From DATBWZ01 sp036514535 (GTDB taxonomy: Bacteria > JAMCPX01 > DATBWZ01): a stretch of DNA of 47,108 nt. The stretch is taken from NCBI GenBank assembly GCA_036514535.1, contig DATBWZ010000073.1:1-47108 (forward strand), read 5' to 3'. Positions within the stretch are counted from its first letter, which is position 1. The number at the start of each line of letters is the position of its first letter. The translations under genes and the position numbers were made by a program. Under the pieces are notes generated by a model that worked only from the letters and a program-made list of their open reading frames with translations, was not told where the DNA came from and searched no databases. Below, one piece after another: positions 17,038-26,205 of this stretch.

Positions 17038-18086
17038 TGTTTTTTCTCCTCAGTTAAAAATCTAAAAACCTGAACTCGGTGATTATACATATCAGAAATA
17101 TATATATAATTATCTGTTGTTATAAATACGCCTGCTGGCAGAAGAAATTGGCCATTGTTAGATCCGGAACCGCCTACGAACATAAGAAATTTACCATTAT
17201 TATCAAAAAGTTCAACGCCATTCATAACAGCATCCACTACATAAATATTACCGTCTGAATCCATAGATACAGCCTTAGGCCTGGGGGTATCTCCATAAGC
17301 ATCTCCATTTTTTCCGAACTCATTTAAGAATGAACCATTGCTGTCAAAAATCTGAATTCTGAAATTCAATGTATCGGCAACAAATATTTTTTGAGAAGAA
17401 TCCACCCAAAGATCCGTAGGGTAGTTAAATTCACCCTTCCCCTTTCCCCGGATGCCGAATTTCATGAGGACCTCACCGCGATTTGATGCCACTACCAGAT
17501 TGTGCTCAAGCGTATCAACAACAAATACCGTGTCTCCGTGACAGAAAAGGCCTGTAGGCCTTTGAAATTGAATATTGGAAAAATCATACCGAAAATTCCC
17601 CCCGCTGTCAAAAACAAAAACAGCCGCAAGAGCAGAATCAGAAACATAAATATTCCCTGCCGGGTCACAGCATACATCAACAGGAGAAACCAGAACTCCG
17701 TCTTTTGCCTTAGTAATTCTCTTTATATTTTTTTTCGGGACATCGTATATAATAACAGCGCTCTGTTGAGTGTCTGCAACATATATACGGCCTTCTTTGT
17801 CAACCCATATCCCATGCGGGGATATCAGTTTATTAATCTGATCGCCGCCTAATATTGCGCTTTTCATCCTTTGAAAGAACGAAGCCTTAATACCTGCTTC
17901 ATCGGGTGTATTGAAACTTCTCACAAATTCTATTCTTGGCTTCTCTGGCGGCGGCGGCCAGAAAAGAACGGCTTTCTCTCCTCCGGTATTTAAACGAGTT
18001 GCGCATGACAAATTCACCATGATAATCAGAAGAACCAAATTGCGGCGGTATGCGTAAAAATATGCTGCGCCTTTTTTAAATATCAT
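17034..18086 (-). CDS. NHL-repeat beta-propeller lipoprotein
   Basis: The protein is about 350 residues long with a likely lipoprotein signal (NLVLLIIMVNLSC; Asn at -3 is atypical). A Pro-rich linker (FWPPPPEKPRIEF) and six NHL repeats follow, for example SPHGIWVDKEGRIYVADT, YPTDLWVDSSQKIFVADT and LPAGVFITTDNYIYISDM. NHL propellers of this type bind partners and are often encoded beside extracellular multihaem cytochromes. I chose the ATG at 18086 because it gives a sensible signal peptide; a TTG at 18110 and an ATG at 18104 are in frame and would overlap the barrel gene. A paralogue with the same PxxPEKPRIxF linker is at 27077-28108. It is coupled to the 12-haem cytochrome. Confidence 0.9.
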   Translation of the reverse strand: MIFKKGAAYFYAYRRNLVLLIIMVNLSCATRLNTGGEKAVLFWPPPPEKPRIEFVRSFNTPDEAGIKASFFQRMKSAILGGDQINKLISPHGIWVDKEGRIYVADTQQSAVIIYDVPKKNIKRITKAKDGVLVSPVDVCCDPAGNIYVSDSALAAVFVFDSGGNFRYDFSNIQFQRPTGLFCHGDTVFVVDTLEHNLVVASNRGEVLMKFGIRGKGKGEFNYPTDLWVDSSQKIFVADTLNFRIQIFDSNGSFLNEFGKNGDAYGDTPRPKAVSMDSDGNIYVVDAVMNGVELFDNNGKFLMFVGGSGSNNGQFLLPAGVFITTDNYIYISDMYNHRVQVFRFLTEEKKQ

Positions 18087-18093
18087 TATTATT

Positions 18094-19794
18094 TTATCTT
18101 CCATATCCAAGGGCGAAATTCCGTCTAAGTTGCGCTACAAGCCTGGTCTCTCCATAATCGCTCTCTATACCGCCATGCCTGTACTGATAGGTAAGGTCAA
18201 AATATAATCTTCCAATAGCATATGATAAAAATCCCTCTGCCCTGATGCTCCTATCCAAAGCATTTTCATTGTTCCATATCCATTCCTGTCTGACTAAAAC
18301 AGTATACCTAAGATTATAAAAGATATTGTATCCCATTTCCACCTGGTATCCAAACATCTCGCCCGCGGACCCATTTATATAGCTTCTTGCAAAATTAACA
18401 GAGTTCCGCACATACCCCCTGCTGAATGAGTATGTAATATACAGAATATCGTTTAACCTTTTATTCAGGAGCATGCCTGTAGAAGGATATTCTCTGCTTT
18501 CAGAATAGAGTATCTGATTCCATATACGGAGGAAATTGCGGGGGCGAATTTCACAATTCACCTCTGCTTTCCACTCATCTTTATCGTTTCCAACAGATGA
18601 TTTATCATCTGTCGTGGTATATACAATATCGCCAGCAACATAAAATATACTCCACGGAGAATAAGTAATGCCTGCGTTTGCTGAATGGATTAAAAAATAT
18701 CCATCCTCGCCAGGCTCAACCTGATTGAACCCGGGGCTGAAAGAATATAACAAAAGGTAATACACCTTTGGCGTGGGCTTGGCATATTTAAAACTCAGAT
18801 TAGCGCCCTCTGAAGAGATGATATAATTTTCTGAATTTGCAATATTGTTTGTATAAGAAAAAAATATACTATCATAAGTAGAAATATTCCTTGTTACTGC
18901 ATAATAAATATCAGTACTTGCCTGATGGGATTCTGTGCTGGAAATTCCGCTCCTATTGATTGAAGTTGAATAATTATAATTATTTATGAGATCCGGCAAC
19001 GGGGTATAATTAAGCCTTAAGTTTGTGCTGAGACCTTCTCCGGAAAAGGAATAATTCTCTGTTCTGGAATACCTTTTTGAATAATTTGACAGCAGTGAAA
19101 GCCTAAGGTCTTTTCTTAGGACAGTCCCATTGGTCGCGGAAAGTATGTGCTCTTCAGAACGCTGGTCCAATGACAGGTAATCCGAATTTACAAGCAGATA
19201 TCTCAGCTGCATATCCGAATTCCGGCTGCGTTGATTGATGTTAAAACTAATTCCGTCCTGCAGCATCTTGTTTTTCTCTCCGGATATGCTCCAGTCCCTT
19301 ATCAGGCGATCAGCCGAGATTTCAACAAAAGGAAATCTTGCATCCCTAATGCTCCAATTTGCGCCAAAGTTTGTATCCGTATATTCCATGGACAAAAGAT
19401 GGAAGTTATAATCAAACTCCTGTCTGCGCGCATATACCCCGAGGGGAAACGCGTTAAATGGAAGTAAAGTTGCGCTCAGTCTGTAACCGTAATCCAACTG
19501 TTTTGAATTTTCTTCATTCAACAGATTATAATGCGCTATGTTAAAACCCAAAGAATAGGAAATAAATTTCGGAGAATTGAGATAACTTGACATATCCATA
19601 AGCAATCCTTCTTCCAGAACCTGATATTTATTTACTGTATCCCCCCCATACCAGCTGACATAATCCCTGAAATTCAATTGACCCGCACCTGATATGCTGA
19701 AGCGCACCGCATGAAGTCCGTCTTGCAAAATGAAAACTAAAAAGAATAAAATAATAAAAATTTTCAGACAAGTATTTTTAATAGCAGTCTGCAT
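18094..19794 (-). CDS. Outer-membrane beta-barrel protein, putative porin of a cytochrome conduit
   Basis: The 566-residue protein has a signal peptide (IFIILFFLVFILQDGLHA). The mature part is a long series of alternating aromatic/polar strands, such as YVSWYGGDTVN, FISYSLGFNIAHYN, LRYTVLVRQEWIWNN and RLYFDLTYQYRHGG. It ends in a strand with terminal aromatic residues (NFALGYGR). This is typical of a large outer-membrane barrel, though I cannot count strands reliably. No cysteine haem motif is present. It lies directly upstream of an NHL lipoprotein, a 12-haem and a 4-haem cytochrome. That gene order resembles porin-cytochrome clusters of metal-reducing bacteria, so a porin that sheathes a cytochrome is inferred. 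There is no obvious Shine-Dalgarno. Confidence 0.75.
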   Translation of the reverse strand: MQTAIKNTCLKIFIILFFLVFILQDGLHAVRFSISGAGQLNFRDYVSWYGGDTVNKYQVLEEGLLMDMSSYLNSPKFISYSLGFNIAHYNLLNEENSKQLDYGYRLSATLLPFNAFPLGVYARRQEFDYNFHLLSMEYTDTNFGANWSIRDARFPFVEISADRLIRDWSISGEKNKMLQDGISFNINQRSRNSDMQLRYLLVNSDYLSLDQRSEEHILSATNGTVLRKDLRLSLLSNYSKRYSRTENYSFSGEGLSTNLRLNYTPLPDLINNYNYSTSINRSGISSTESHQASTDIYYAVTRNISTYDSIFFSYTNNIANSENYIISSEGANLSFKYAKPTPKVYYLLLYSFSPGFNQVEPGEDGYFLIHSANAGITYSPWSIFYVAGDIVYTTTDDKSSVGNDKDEWKAEVNCEIRPRNFLRIWNQILYSESREYPSTGMLLNKRLNDILYITYSFSRGYVRNSVNFARSYINGSAGEMFGYQVEMGYNIFYNLRYTVLVRQEWIWNNENALDRSIRAEGFLSYAIGRLYFDLTYQYRHGGIESDYGETRLVAQLRRNFALGYGR

Positions 19795-19813
19795 AAAAAT
19801 TAAGATAAAATTA

Positions 19814-20650
19814 TCATATATCCTTTAACCTGAATTTCGGAACAGGGTCCTTAAATTTCGGCTTTTCCTTAATTTTTTCTTTCTCATGGATATCGCCGGT
19901 GTACGGGTGGGGATCCTGATAGTCTAGTATCCCATCGGAATCAATGTCTCTCTTGGTTAAGGAATAATTTGAAACCCTTATCCCGATCATGCCTGTGTTG
20001 CCTGATATATCAAAATTGTTTTCGTGCCGGAAGGCTATGAATAATTTCACCTCATCATTCACTAAAGCAGAAAAACCTATATCAGATGATGATACTTCCG
20101 GCGAAAATGCCGCTTCTGAATACAGCGACATTGCATTCGTGAAAGCATACTGAAAGGCAGCGCCCCACCAGGTTCCTTTGCCAAGCGGTTCCTTATCAAG
20201 CACATACCCCAGAAATACTGTTATTGAAAAATTTGCGATTATTTTTTCAATAACACCGCAAATCCTGAGGTCGTCTTGTGAAAAATGCTGTCCTGCTGAA
20301 AATAAAAACGATAGTCCGGGATTATAAAGTCCCTGACGCATCAGGAGCACATTTGAATTCACATCTATATTGATTTCAGAACTGACAAGGCTGTATTCCT
20401 CTATCTTTATTCCTATATCCGCGCGTCTCATTATTCCGGTCCGCAAAGAGAGGGTGGAAAACTTAAACTTTGAAGTCTCATCCGATGACAGGTATCCAAG
20501 AGACGATAAAAACAGAAACTCCCCGCCATAAAGGATGGATGCGGATGGCACTGTCAGGAAACTGACAGTGTCATTAACAGAAGAAGAGGCAATCCTGTTC
20601 TCAAGAACAGTTGCGATTAACAACATATATATAATCAGTCTCCTCATCAC
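19814..20650 (-). CDS. Probable outer-membrane barrel with a calcium-binding TSP3-like tail
   Basis: This 278-residue protein has a signal peptide (MLLIATVLENRIASS). About 200 residues of amphipathic strands follow (FLFLSSLGYLSS, LSFLFSAGQHFS, ITVFLGYVLDKEPL, VKLFIAFRHENNF), consistent with a small outer-membrane barrel. Near residue 235 a thrombospondin type 3-like motif (DIDSDGILDYQDPHP) leads into a Lys/Pro-rich C-terminal tail. Two start codons are adjacent, GTG at 20650 and ATG at 20647. It lies 19 bases upstream of the larger barrel gene and probably shares its transcript. I do not recognise a named family. It could be a periplasmic or surface accessory of the barrel-cytochrome set. Confidence 0.65.
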   Translation of the reverse strand: MMRRLIIYMLLIATVLENRIASSSVNDTVSFLTVPSASILYGGEFLFLSSLGYLSSDETSKFKFSTLSLRTGIMRRADIGIKIEEYSLVSSEINIDVNSNVLLMRQGLYNPGLSFLFSAGQHFSQDDLRICGVIEKIIANFSITVFLGYVLDKEPLGKGTWWGAAFQYAFTNAMSLYSEAAFSPEVSSSDIGFSALVNDEVKLFIAFRHENNFDISGNTGMIGIRVSNYSLTKRDIDSDGILDYQDPHPYTGDIHEKEKIKEKPKFKDPVPKFRLKDI

Positions 20651-20670
20651 AAAAAATTACCACCCATTTT

Positions 20671-20699
20671 TTTATAGACTAAATTAAATAGTAGAACAA
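20671..20699 (-). promoter_or_regulatory. Possible sigma-70-type promoter for the barrel-cytochrome operon
   Basis: On the minus strand TTGTTC (20694-20699), a 17-base spacer and TATAAA (20671-20676) lie between the TPR gene and the first barrel gene. The -10 box is good and the -35 box weak. If real, it starts a transcript covering 20650 to 14946. Confidence 0.4.
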
Positions 20700-20700
20700 G

Positions 20701-23163
20701 TCACTCTTTTTTTAACATTTTTAATTCTTCTCTCGCCCGCCGTGACCAGTGTCCTCCCGGCGCAAGATTGACATATAGTTCCCAATGTTCAATTGCTTTT
20801 TCAATATTATCCTGTTCCCGGTATACCAATGCCAACCCATAATGCGCCTCAGGATAATTAGAATCAAGTTCTACCGCTTTCTTAAATTCTGCAAAAGCCA
20901 TTTCTTTAAATCCGGCATCGTAATACAAATAGCCGAGGTTGCTGTGAGCCGCAGGATTATACGGATTCACTTCTATTGAGATCTTGTATTCCTTCATCGC
21001 CTCATGAGCATTGCCAAGCATAGAAAGGCTCAGGGCTCGCTTAAAGTGCGATTCCCCCCCCGAATGCATCTTTGCCTTTAAATAATCACTTTTAAGTTTC
21101 TCAATCTCTTCTGCTTTATCAAGAGCAGTATATACCTCAATGAGTTTTTGGTAGGCGGGAATGAGATTGGGAGACAGATTTAACGCTTTTCTGAACAAGG
21201 TTGCGGCATCTTTTAATCTGCCCTGCAATTTATAAACAACTCCAAGGTTATAAAGCGTCTCCGGATCTTTGTGGTATTTTAAATACTTTTTGTAATATTT
21301 AACGGCATTTTTATAATCTTTCATATTATAATATGCGAAGGCGCTGCCAAGATAGCCCTTCAGCAGTTCAGGAGATTCCGGATGAGATAACAAATTTTTG
21401 AATGTTTCCAGAGCATCTTCGTACATTCCAAGTTCATTGTAAAGGTATCCTAAAAAAACCCTTGTTTTCATACCATCAGAATTTATTTCAAGATTGCGCT
21501 TTAACTCCTTTATCGCCCCATCAAGATACTTTCTGTCATCCAGAAGGCTCAGAAAATACCGGACACCATTTGCAGGTTTTGCATATCTGTACGCATCCCG
21601 TTCAACAATTGATTTAAATTGCCCGTCTTTTCGCAAATATACCATGCCCGCATCATCCCAATATACCAGCATCCAGTCCTGGGATGTGAAGCCGAGGTCA
21701 ACACCCTTCATATCCTCATAGGACAGGATGATTTCGTCAGTGGGATAATCCACAATCACAATATCAAACCTATACTCTTTCTCCAGATTCTGGAATGTTT
21801 CAAAATTCACCCTTGCAGTCAATGCATTGTCAAGAAGCCCTTCCGGAAGGTATCCGCGTCCATCCATGAACGGCTTTCTTTTTGGAAATTCCCTCCAGAT
21901 AATATATCCACCGTAATGATAAGTATTAAATATGTTTCCGTAAATTCCGTTGCTGTCAATATACCGGAGAGCGCCTTCGGGAAAATTAATTGAATTTATG
22001 CCAAAACCAAATACCCTGTCCCTCTTTCCAATCGGGGGAATTCCCCTGACAATCAAAATCTCAACAACGAGAATTGTAACAACCAATGCTATTTTCAAAA
22101 AGCCTGAGATGCCTTTGGGAATCGGGATTTTAAATTTCAACTTCTCCTTCACCTGTTCCCAAAATGCTGAAAAATTTCTTACCATAACAGGAGCGGCAAG
22201 CACGCTGTAAATGGATACATATCTTGCCGCGCTGTGCCCCATGTAAGCAAAAGGCAGTAAAAGCAAAAGATGGAAGAGTGAAAACCGCCGGAACGACAAT
22301 AAAAAAGAAATTGCCAAAACCGGAGTCAGAACGAACAGGAGCTTGAAATTTTGCCATGCAGGCGGCTGCAATTCGCTTATCTCATCCTTGTAAACCTGCG
22401 ATGCTATAAATTCAAACGGGGCAACAAAGGGTTTCAGGAGGGACGGATTTAATAAAGAAACCGCAATGGAGATTAACAATACAATAAAAACCGGCTTTAT
22501 ATATTCACACGGAACAATATCAACTGCATTTAATTTGATTTTATTTCTTAAAAAATGTCCTGCAATTCCTGCGAAAATAAACACGCCAAAAATATAGAAT
22601 CCGAGCACGAAACTTGGATGCATATTAACCCATAACAGTTGAATAACCGGAAACCAGAGAAATAGTTTTTTCCTTTGATAAATGGCGATATCCAAAAGAT
22701 ACACCTGTATTGATATGAATAAAAAAAGGAAGATATCAGGCCTTTCCACAAAGCGGTGCCGCATCAACAGCATGGTAAAGAATAAAACTGCGAGGCTCAG
22801 GAATCTTCGTCTGTACGGAACAAAAGAATCAAGGGCAAGAACAGCAAAAACCATAGCAATGATAAATGATTTAAACAGAACTACCACTTTAAAACTTCCG
22901 ATCAGATAAACCGCATACAACGCCAGGTCAAACAACCATTCAGGATTCCAGTAAGGCAGATTCAGACTCGGATAGCAAAAGATCTCCTTATCGGGTAATC
23001 CGCCCCTGTTAAAGATCTCCCTCCCTGAAGCCAGGTGGAACCAAAAATCATAATCGTAGATATAAATTATTGATGCAAGGAATGCGAGAAGCGAAATAAA
23101 AAAGACAATTAATAAATCTTTCTGTTCAATCTTATGCAAAAAAGATCGCATATTAAGATCCAT
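20701..23163 (-). CDS. Multi-pass membrane protein with C-terminal TPRs, GT-C-like
   Basis: The first half of this 820-residue protein has about ten membrane helices. The first outer loop carries the conserved pattern DYDFWFHLASGREI...GLPDKE...WNPEWLFDLALY. It is found in a family of bacterial membrane proteins, often annotated only as TPR proteins, that resemble GT-C glycosyltransferases with acidic residues in loop 1. A middle periplasmic domain (about 385-520) is followed by tetratricopeptide repeats at about 540-815 (DALETFKNLLSHPE, PETLYNLGVVYKLQGRLKDA, PAAHSNLGYLYYDAG). GT-C plus TPR resembles eukaryotic TMTC O-mannosyltransferases, but this is analogy only. It is nine bases downstream of DUF2304 and in line with the GT2 gene, which could supply a polyprenyl-phosphate sugar. 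Confidence 0.8.
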   Translation of the reverse strand: MDLNMRSFLHKIEQKDLLIVFFISLLAFLASIIYIYDYDFWFHLASGREIFNRGGLPDKEIFCYPSLNLPYWNPEWLFDLALYAVYLIGSFKVVVLFKSFIIAMVFAVLALDSFVPYRRRFLSLAVLFFTMLLMRHRFVERPDIFLFLFISIQVYLLDIAIYQRKKLFLWFPVIQLLWVNMHPSFVLGFYIFGVFIFAGIAGHFLRNKIKLNAVDIVPCEYIKPVFIVLLISIAVSLLNPSLLKPFVAPFEFIASQVYKDEISELQPPAWQNFKLLFVLTPVLAISFLLSFRRFSLFHLLLLLPFAYMGHSAARYVSIYSVLAAPVMVRNFSAFWEQVKEKLKFKIPIPKGISGFLKIALVVTILVVEILIVRGIPPIGKRDRVFGFGINSINFPEGALRYIDSNGIYGNIFNTYHYGGYIIWREFPKRKPFMDGRGYLPEGLLDNALTARVNFETFQNLEKEYRFDIVIVDYPTDEIILSYEDMKGVDLGFTSQDWMLVYWDDAGMVYLRKDGQFKSIVERDAYRYAKPANGVRYFLSLLDDRKYLDGAIKELKRNLEINSDGMKTRVFLGYLYNELGMYEDALETFKNLLSHPESPELLKGYLGSAFAYYNMKDYKNAVKYYKKYLKYHKDPETLYNLGVVYKLQGRLKDAATLFRKALNLSPNLIPAYQKLIEVYTALDKAEEIEKLKSDYLKAKMHSGGESHFKRALSLSMLGNAHEAMKEYKISIEVNPYNPAAHSNLGYLYYDAGFKEMAFAEFKKAVELDSNYPEAHYGLALVYREQDNIEKAIEHWELYVNLAPGGHWSRRAREELKMLKKE

Positions 23164-23171
23164 TAACTTTT

Positions 23172-23519
23172 CTACTTCTTATCCCCATCCCTGCCCGCAT
23201 TAAGAAGCGCTATTTCCTGGGAAAGATTCTTGACCTGGTTTGTAAGCTTTGATATTACTGTTGAAAAATGGATATTAAGGGCAAGAAGAAACAGTATTGA
23301 AAAAATAAATAATGTGGTAGTGGGCGCTATAGCGCCGATCATATGCGTAACAAAAACAAGAAGATCATACCATACAGTAAAGATTATCATTATGAATCCT
23401 GTAAAGATCCACAGCCATGAATACTCCTCCTTCAGATTCCGCCTCCTTACCAGTTCAATGATAAAGAGAAACACGGCAACAGAAACAATAACGGAAAATA
23501 TCTTTTGCTGCGGTGTCAT
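23172..23519 (-). CDS. DUF2304 family membrane protein
   Basis: This 115-residue protein has three membrane helices: residues about 7-23, then WLWIFTGFIMIIFTVWYDLL, then TTLFIFSILFLLALNIHFST. It ends in a short coiled-coil-like segment (SKLTNQVKNLSQEIALLN). The RRRNLKEEYSWLW motif after helix 1 is typical of DUF2304. These proteins commonly sit next to DPM1-like GT2 enzymes, as here (14 bases downstream), and may help anchor the glycosyltransferase or its lipid carrier. GGAGGTGCAGG precedes the ATG. Function is not established for the family. Confidence 0.88.
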   Translation of the reverse strand: MTPQQKIFSVIVSVAVFLFIIELVRRRNLKEEYSWLWIFTGFIMIIFTVWYDLLVFVTHMIGAIAPTTTLFIFSILFLLALNIHFSTVISKLTNQVKNLSQEIALLNAGRDGDKK

Positions 23520-23532
23520 CCTGCACCTCCTG

Positions 23533-24234
23533 TCAGTATTTTTCCTTTCTCAACAATGTTAAAAAAATTGAAAAAAACATCTTGAAGACATAATACAATG
23601 GCTTTAAGCCCCCATGCATTGATTTATTCTTTGATGATGGATGCATCCGCACCGGAATCTCCATTATCCTGAATCCTGAACGGTGGAGCATGATTATTAC
23701 ATCTGCATCCGGATAATCAACCGGGTATCTGTCGCCGGAACAGAAAAGAAGAACCTTTCTGTTCAAAGCCTGGTATCCGGATGTCGGATCAGTAATCTTC
23801 TGCCTGATAAAAACCGATGCAAGGGTTCCAAAAATTCTCATCCCTATTTTTCTGAAAAACGGCGCGTTATAATCACCCATCATAAATCTTGAGCCCACAA
23901 CAACATCGGCATCTCCTGATTCCACGACCTTTAACAAATCCCTGATATGGGACGGATCGTGTTGTCCGTCTCCATCTATTGTGCACGCATACTCGTAACC
24001 AGACCTTATTGCATATTTAAATCCAGTCTGCAGAGCCACGCCATAACCGAGGTTGAAGGGATGATTTGCTACCCAAGCTCCATTGGCTTTTGCAATCTCT
24101 TCGGTCTTATCTCCGGACCCATCATTCACCACAAGAATCTGCGCTGGCAGGTATTTTTTTATGGATTCTATCACGGTGCCTATATTTTTCTCTTCATTGA
24201 ATGCCGGAATAATTATTAATGTATTGCTCCCCAT
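23533..24234 (-). CDS. GT2 glycosyltransferase, polyprenol-phosphate sugar synthase type
   Basis: This 233-residue GT-A fold enzyme has the family motifs: IIPAFNEEKNIGTVI at the start, VVNDGSGDKTEEIA for nucleotide-sugar binding, the DxD motif in CTIDGDGQHDP, and SGYQALNR further on. This short form without large C-terminal helices corresponds to soluble DPM1-like enzymes. Those transfer a sugar (mannose, glucose or similar) from a nucleotide to polyprenyl phosphate at the inner membrane. It starts four bases after the methyltransferase stop and is followed by DUF2304 and the GT-C-like TPR protein, a plausible donor-acceptor chain. The sugar cannot be told from sequence. Confidence 0.9.
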   Translation of the reverse strand: MGSNTLIIIPAFNEEKNIGTVIESIKKYLPAQILVVNDGSGDKTEEIAKANGAWVANHPFNLGYGVALQTGFKYAIRSGYEYACTIDGDGQHDPSHIRDLLKVVESGDADVVVGSRFMMGDYNAPFFRKIGMRIFGTLASVFIRQKITDPTSGYQALNRKVLLFCSGDRYPVDYPDADVIIMLHRSGFRIMEIPVRMHPSSKNKSMHGGLKPLYYVFKMFFSIFLTLLRKEKY

Positions 24235-24238
24235 TGAT

Positions 24239-24967
24239 CTATTTCTCTGTCTTTTGGAAGATACCGAAAATCAGTATGCCCTTAAAGTTGCCCCGGAACA
24301 GAAAATCAACAAAGAAAAACATATATATAATCCTTGATACGAGTTTAACAAAAAAAGAACCTGCTTCTTTTTCTGCCATCTTAATCGCCCTGTTATGAAA
24401 TAGCGGGAGCAGTTTATAGTAAATTCTCATAAAAGGATAACCAAGATCCGAAAGCCACTTAACTTTAAATTTGTTTCCGAGCATATCAACCAGATTATTC
24501 TTTGTAAATCGGATAAAGTGGCCCACTTCTTTATCCACAGAATTATATAGTTTCATATCCTCGGGAACGCTGATCAATAGAATACCGTCTTTTTTTAAAA
24601 TCCTGTAAATCTCGTTTAGAACCGCTTCCCTATTTTCAATATGTTCAATCACATCCATAATCATCACAATAGTAAATGAATTATCCTTAAAAGGAAGGCT
24701 ATCCGCACTGCTGACAGCACATTTAGGATTGAGAAGGGCATTTTTTGCTTTCTTCATAGCCAATAGCGACAAATCCATTGTAACCACAGAATTGTTCACC
24801 TCAAGGATGCGGTCAAATCCGCCGCTTCCCGCGCCAATATCAAGGACCGATTCACCCTGAATATCCTTCAATATGTCCCTTATAAAAACATTTCTCGCTC
24901 TCACCGAAGGCCTGAAGTCCTCTTCAAAAAAACCAGCGCCATGTAAATTTTCGTAATCAACCTTCAT
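24239..24967 (-). CDS. Class I SAM-dependent methyltransferase
   Basis: This 242-residue protein has the SAM-binding motif I (VLDIGAGSGGFDRIL, about residues 40-54), an acidic residue after the second strand (VVTMDLS), motif II/III (FTIVMIMDVIEHIENRE) and a later strand (GILLISVPED). A hydrophobic stretch near the C-terminus (IIYMFFFVDFLFRGNFKGIL) suggests membrane association. It lies between two glycosyltransferase genes and overlaps the GT4 gene by 11 bases, so the likely substrate is a glycan or lipid-linked sugar. Confidence 0.88.
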   Translation of the reverse strand: MKVDYENLHGAGFFEEDFRPSVRARNVFIRDILKDIQGESVLDIGAGSGGFDRILEVNNSVVTMDLSLLAMKKAKNALLNPKCAVSSADSLPFKDNSFTIVMIMDVIEHIENREAVLNEIYRILKKDGILLISVPEDMKLYNSVDKEVGHFIRFTKNNLVDMLGNKFKVKWLSDLGYPFMRIYYKLLPLFHNRAIKMAEKEAGSFFVKLVSRIIYMFFFVDFLFRGNFKGILIFGIFQKTEK

Positions 24968-26117
24968 CGCATCCTTCCTTTAACAACCGTTCATATAATA
25001 CAATATTTTCCTCAAGGCATCTCTCCCGTGAAAAATTTTTCACGGGGATAGGGTTTATCTTTTTGTTATATACCCTCAAACACGCTTTTGCAATAGCATC
25101 AGGCATGGCTGGCGGCACAAAAACAACCTTACCCCATAAGACCTCCGGCAAGGCGCCGGTTTCCGTTGCCACAACTGGCACCCCCAGCAAACAGGCTTCT
25201 GCTGCGCTCAACCCGAACCCCTCGCTCAATGACGGTATCACCACGCAATCAACAGAGGATATTATCTCAAACAGTCTTACCCTATCCACAGACGGCATCA
25301 ATACTATATCTTCATTCAAGTCCACACTATCAATAATCGCCTTGATTTTCATGAATCTTTTTAACGGGTCTTTAGTCAGAATCAGCAGAAATTTTGAACC
25401 AGGGATACTGCTGCTGATAAGGGGAACTGCTCTGATAAGATATTCAAGCCCCTTAGTCGGTCCTGGCCTGCCATAATACAAGTACAAAAAGTCCTTGTTC
25501 TTCATCCCTAAGGTATTCTTTAAACTTTTTATGGATTCTGATATATGGTCAGCGGTATTTTTTAATACATCCAATCCTGGATATATTAAAGAAATCTTCT
25601 CTTTTGCAATTCCAACTTTTTCAAGAGATCTGAAGGTATATTCGGATATTGAGTGGTATCTGTTGAATCTGAATTTCAAAATAAGTCTCTCAAAAAAATG
25701 AGCTAATGCCCCCTTAATTAACCCGACATCAGGGATCTGTTCCCACTTTTCGCCAACAACCTCAAAAACAGTAAGAATAGATTTTTTCCTCAATAATCTT
25801 GAAGCTATCCATGCCGGGATAATCGCTGTATATGTCCTGGCATGAATTATGTCGCAATCCCTCGCTACGATTAGCGCCCTCCAAATTGAGAAAACCATAA
25901 AAAAATATCTGTCAAAAATGCCCGGAACCGGTACACGGAAAACCTGTACGCCGTTTATTACCTCAAAAAACGGAGTACCTTTCAATGCAGATGTTACGAC
26001 GCTGCACTGAATGCCCTTTGCTGCAAGCCCTTCTGCAAGGGACTGAAAATATATCTCCCCACCGCCAATGTGCGGGTAGTAATATTCAAGAACAAAGCAT
26101 ATTTTCAGTTTTTCCAT
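24957..26117 (-). CDS. GT4 family glycosyltransferase
   Basis: This 386-residue GT-B enzyme has an N-terminal acceptor domain with the Gly-rich loop (YYYPHIGGGEIYFQSLAEGL) and a C-terminal donor domain. The donor domain shows YYGRPGPTKGLEYLI and the EX7E-type motif (SLSEGFGLSAAEACLLGVPV) that binds the nucleotide sugar. Such enzymes build exopolysaccharide, O-antigen or glycolipid chains. It is the first gene of the glycan block. The strong terminator of the tetrahaem cytochrome gene ends 26 bases upstream, and I see no clear promoter in between, so its transcription source is uncertain. Confidence 0.9.
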   Translation of the reverse strand: MEKLKICFVLEYYYPHIGGGEIYFQSLAEGLAAKGIQCSVVTSALKGTPFFEVINGVQVFRVPVPGIFDRYFFMVFSIWRALIVARDCDIIHARTYTAIIPAWIASRLLRKKSILTVFEVVGEKWEQIPDVGLIKGALAHFFERLILKFRFNRYHSISEYTFRSLEKVGIAKEKISLIYPGLDVLKNTADHISESIKSLKNTLGMKNKDFLYLYYGRPGPTKGLEYLIRAVPLISSSIPGSKFLLILTKDPLKRFMKIKAIIDSVDLNEDIVLMPSVDRVRLFEIISSVDCVVIPSLSEGFGLSAAEACLLGVPVVATETGALPEVLWGKVVFVPPAMPDAIAKACLRVYNKKINPIPVKNFSRERCLEENIVLYERLLKEGCDEG

Positions 26118-26142
26118 TCTCTATTTTAACATTTCGTCGTCT

Positions 26143-26176
26143 TAAAATAAAAAAAGGGGGAAATACTCCCCCTTTC
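26143..26176 (-). terminator. Rho-independent terminator of the tetrahaem cytochrome gene
   Basis: On the minus strand a perfect nine-base-pair stem (AAAGGGGGA/TCCCCCTTT, positions 26153-26161 and 26167-26175) with a five-base loop is followed by a run of seven Ts and further T-rich sequence. It lies about 30 bases after the stop at 26206. Confidence 0.85.
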
Positions 26177-26205
26177 AAAGTCAACATTAATCATAAACCC
26201 GCGCC

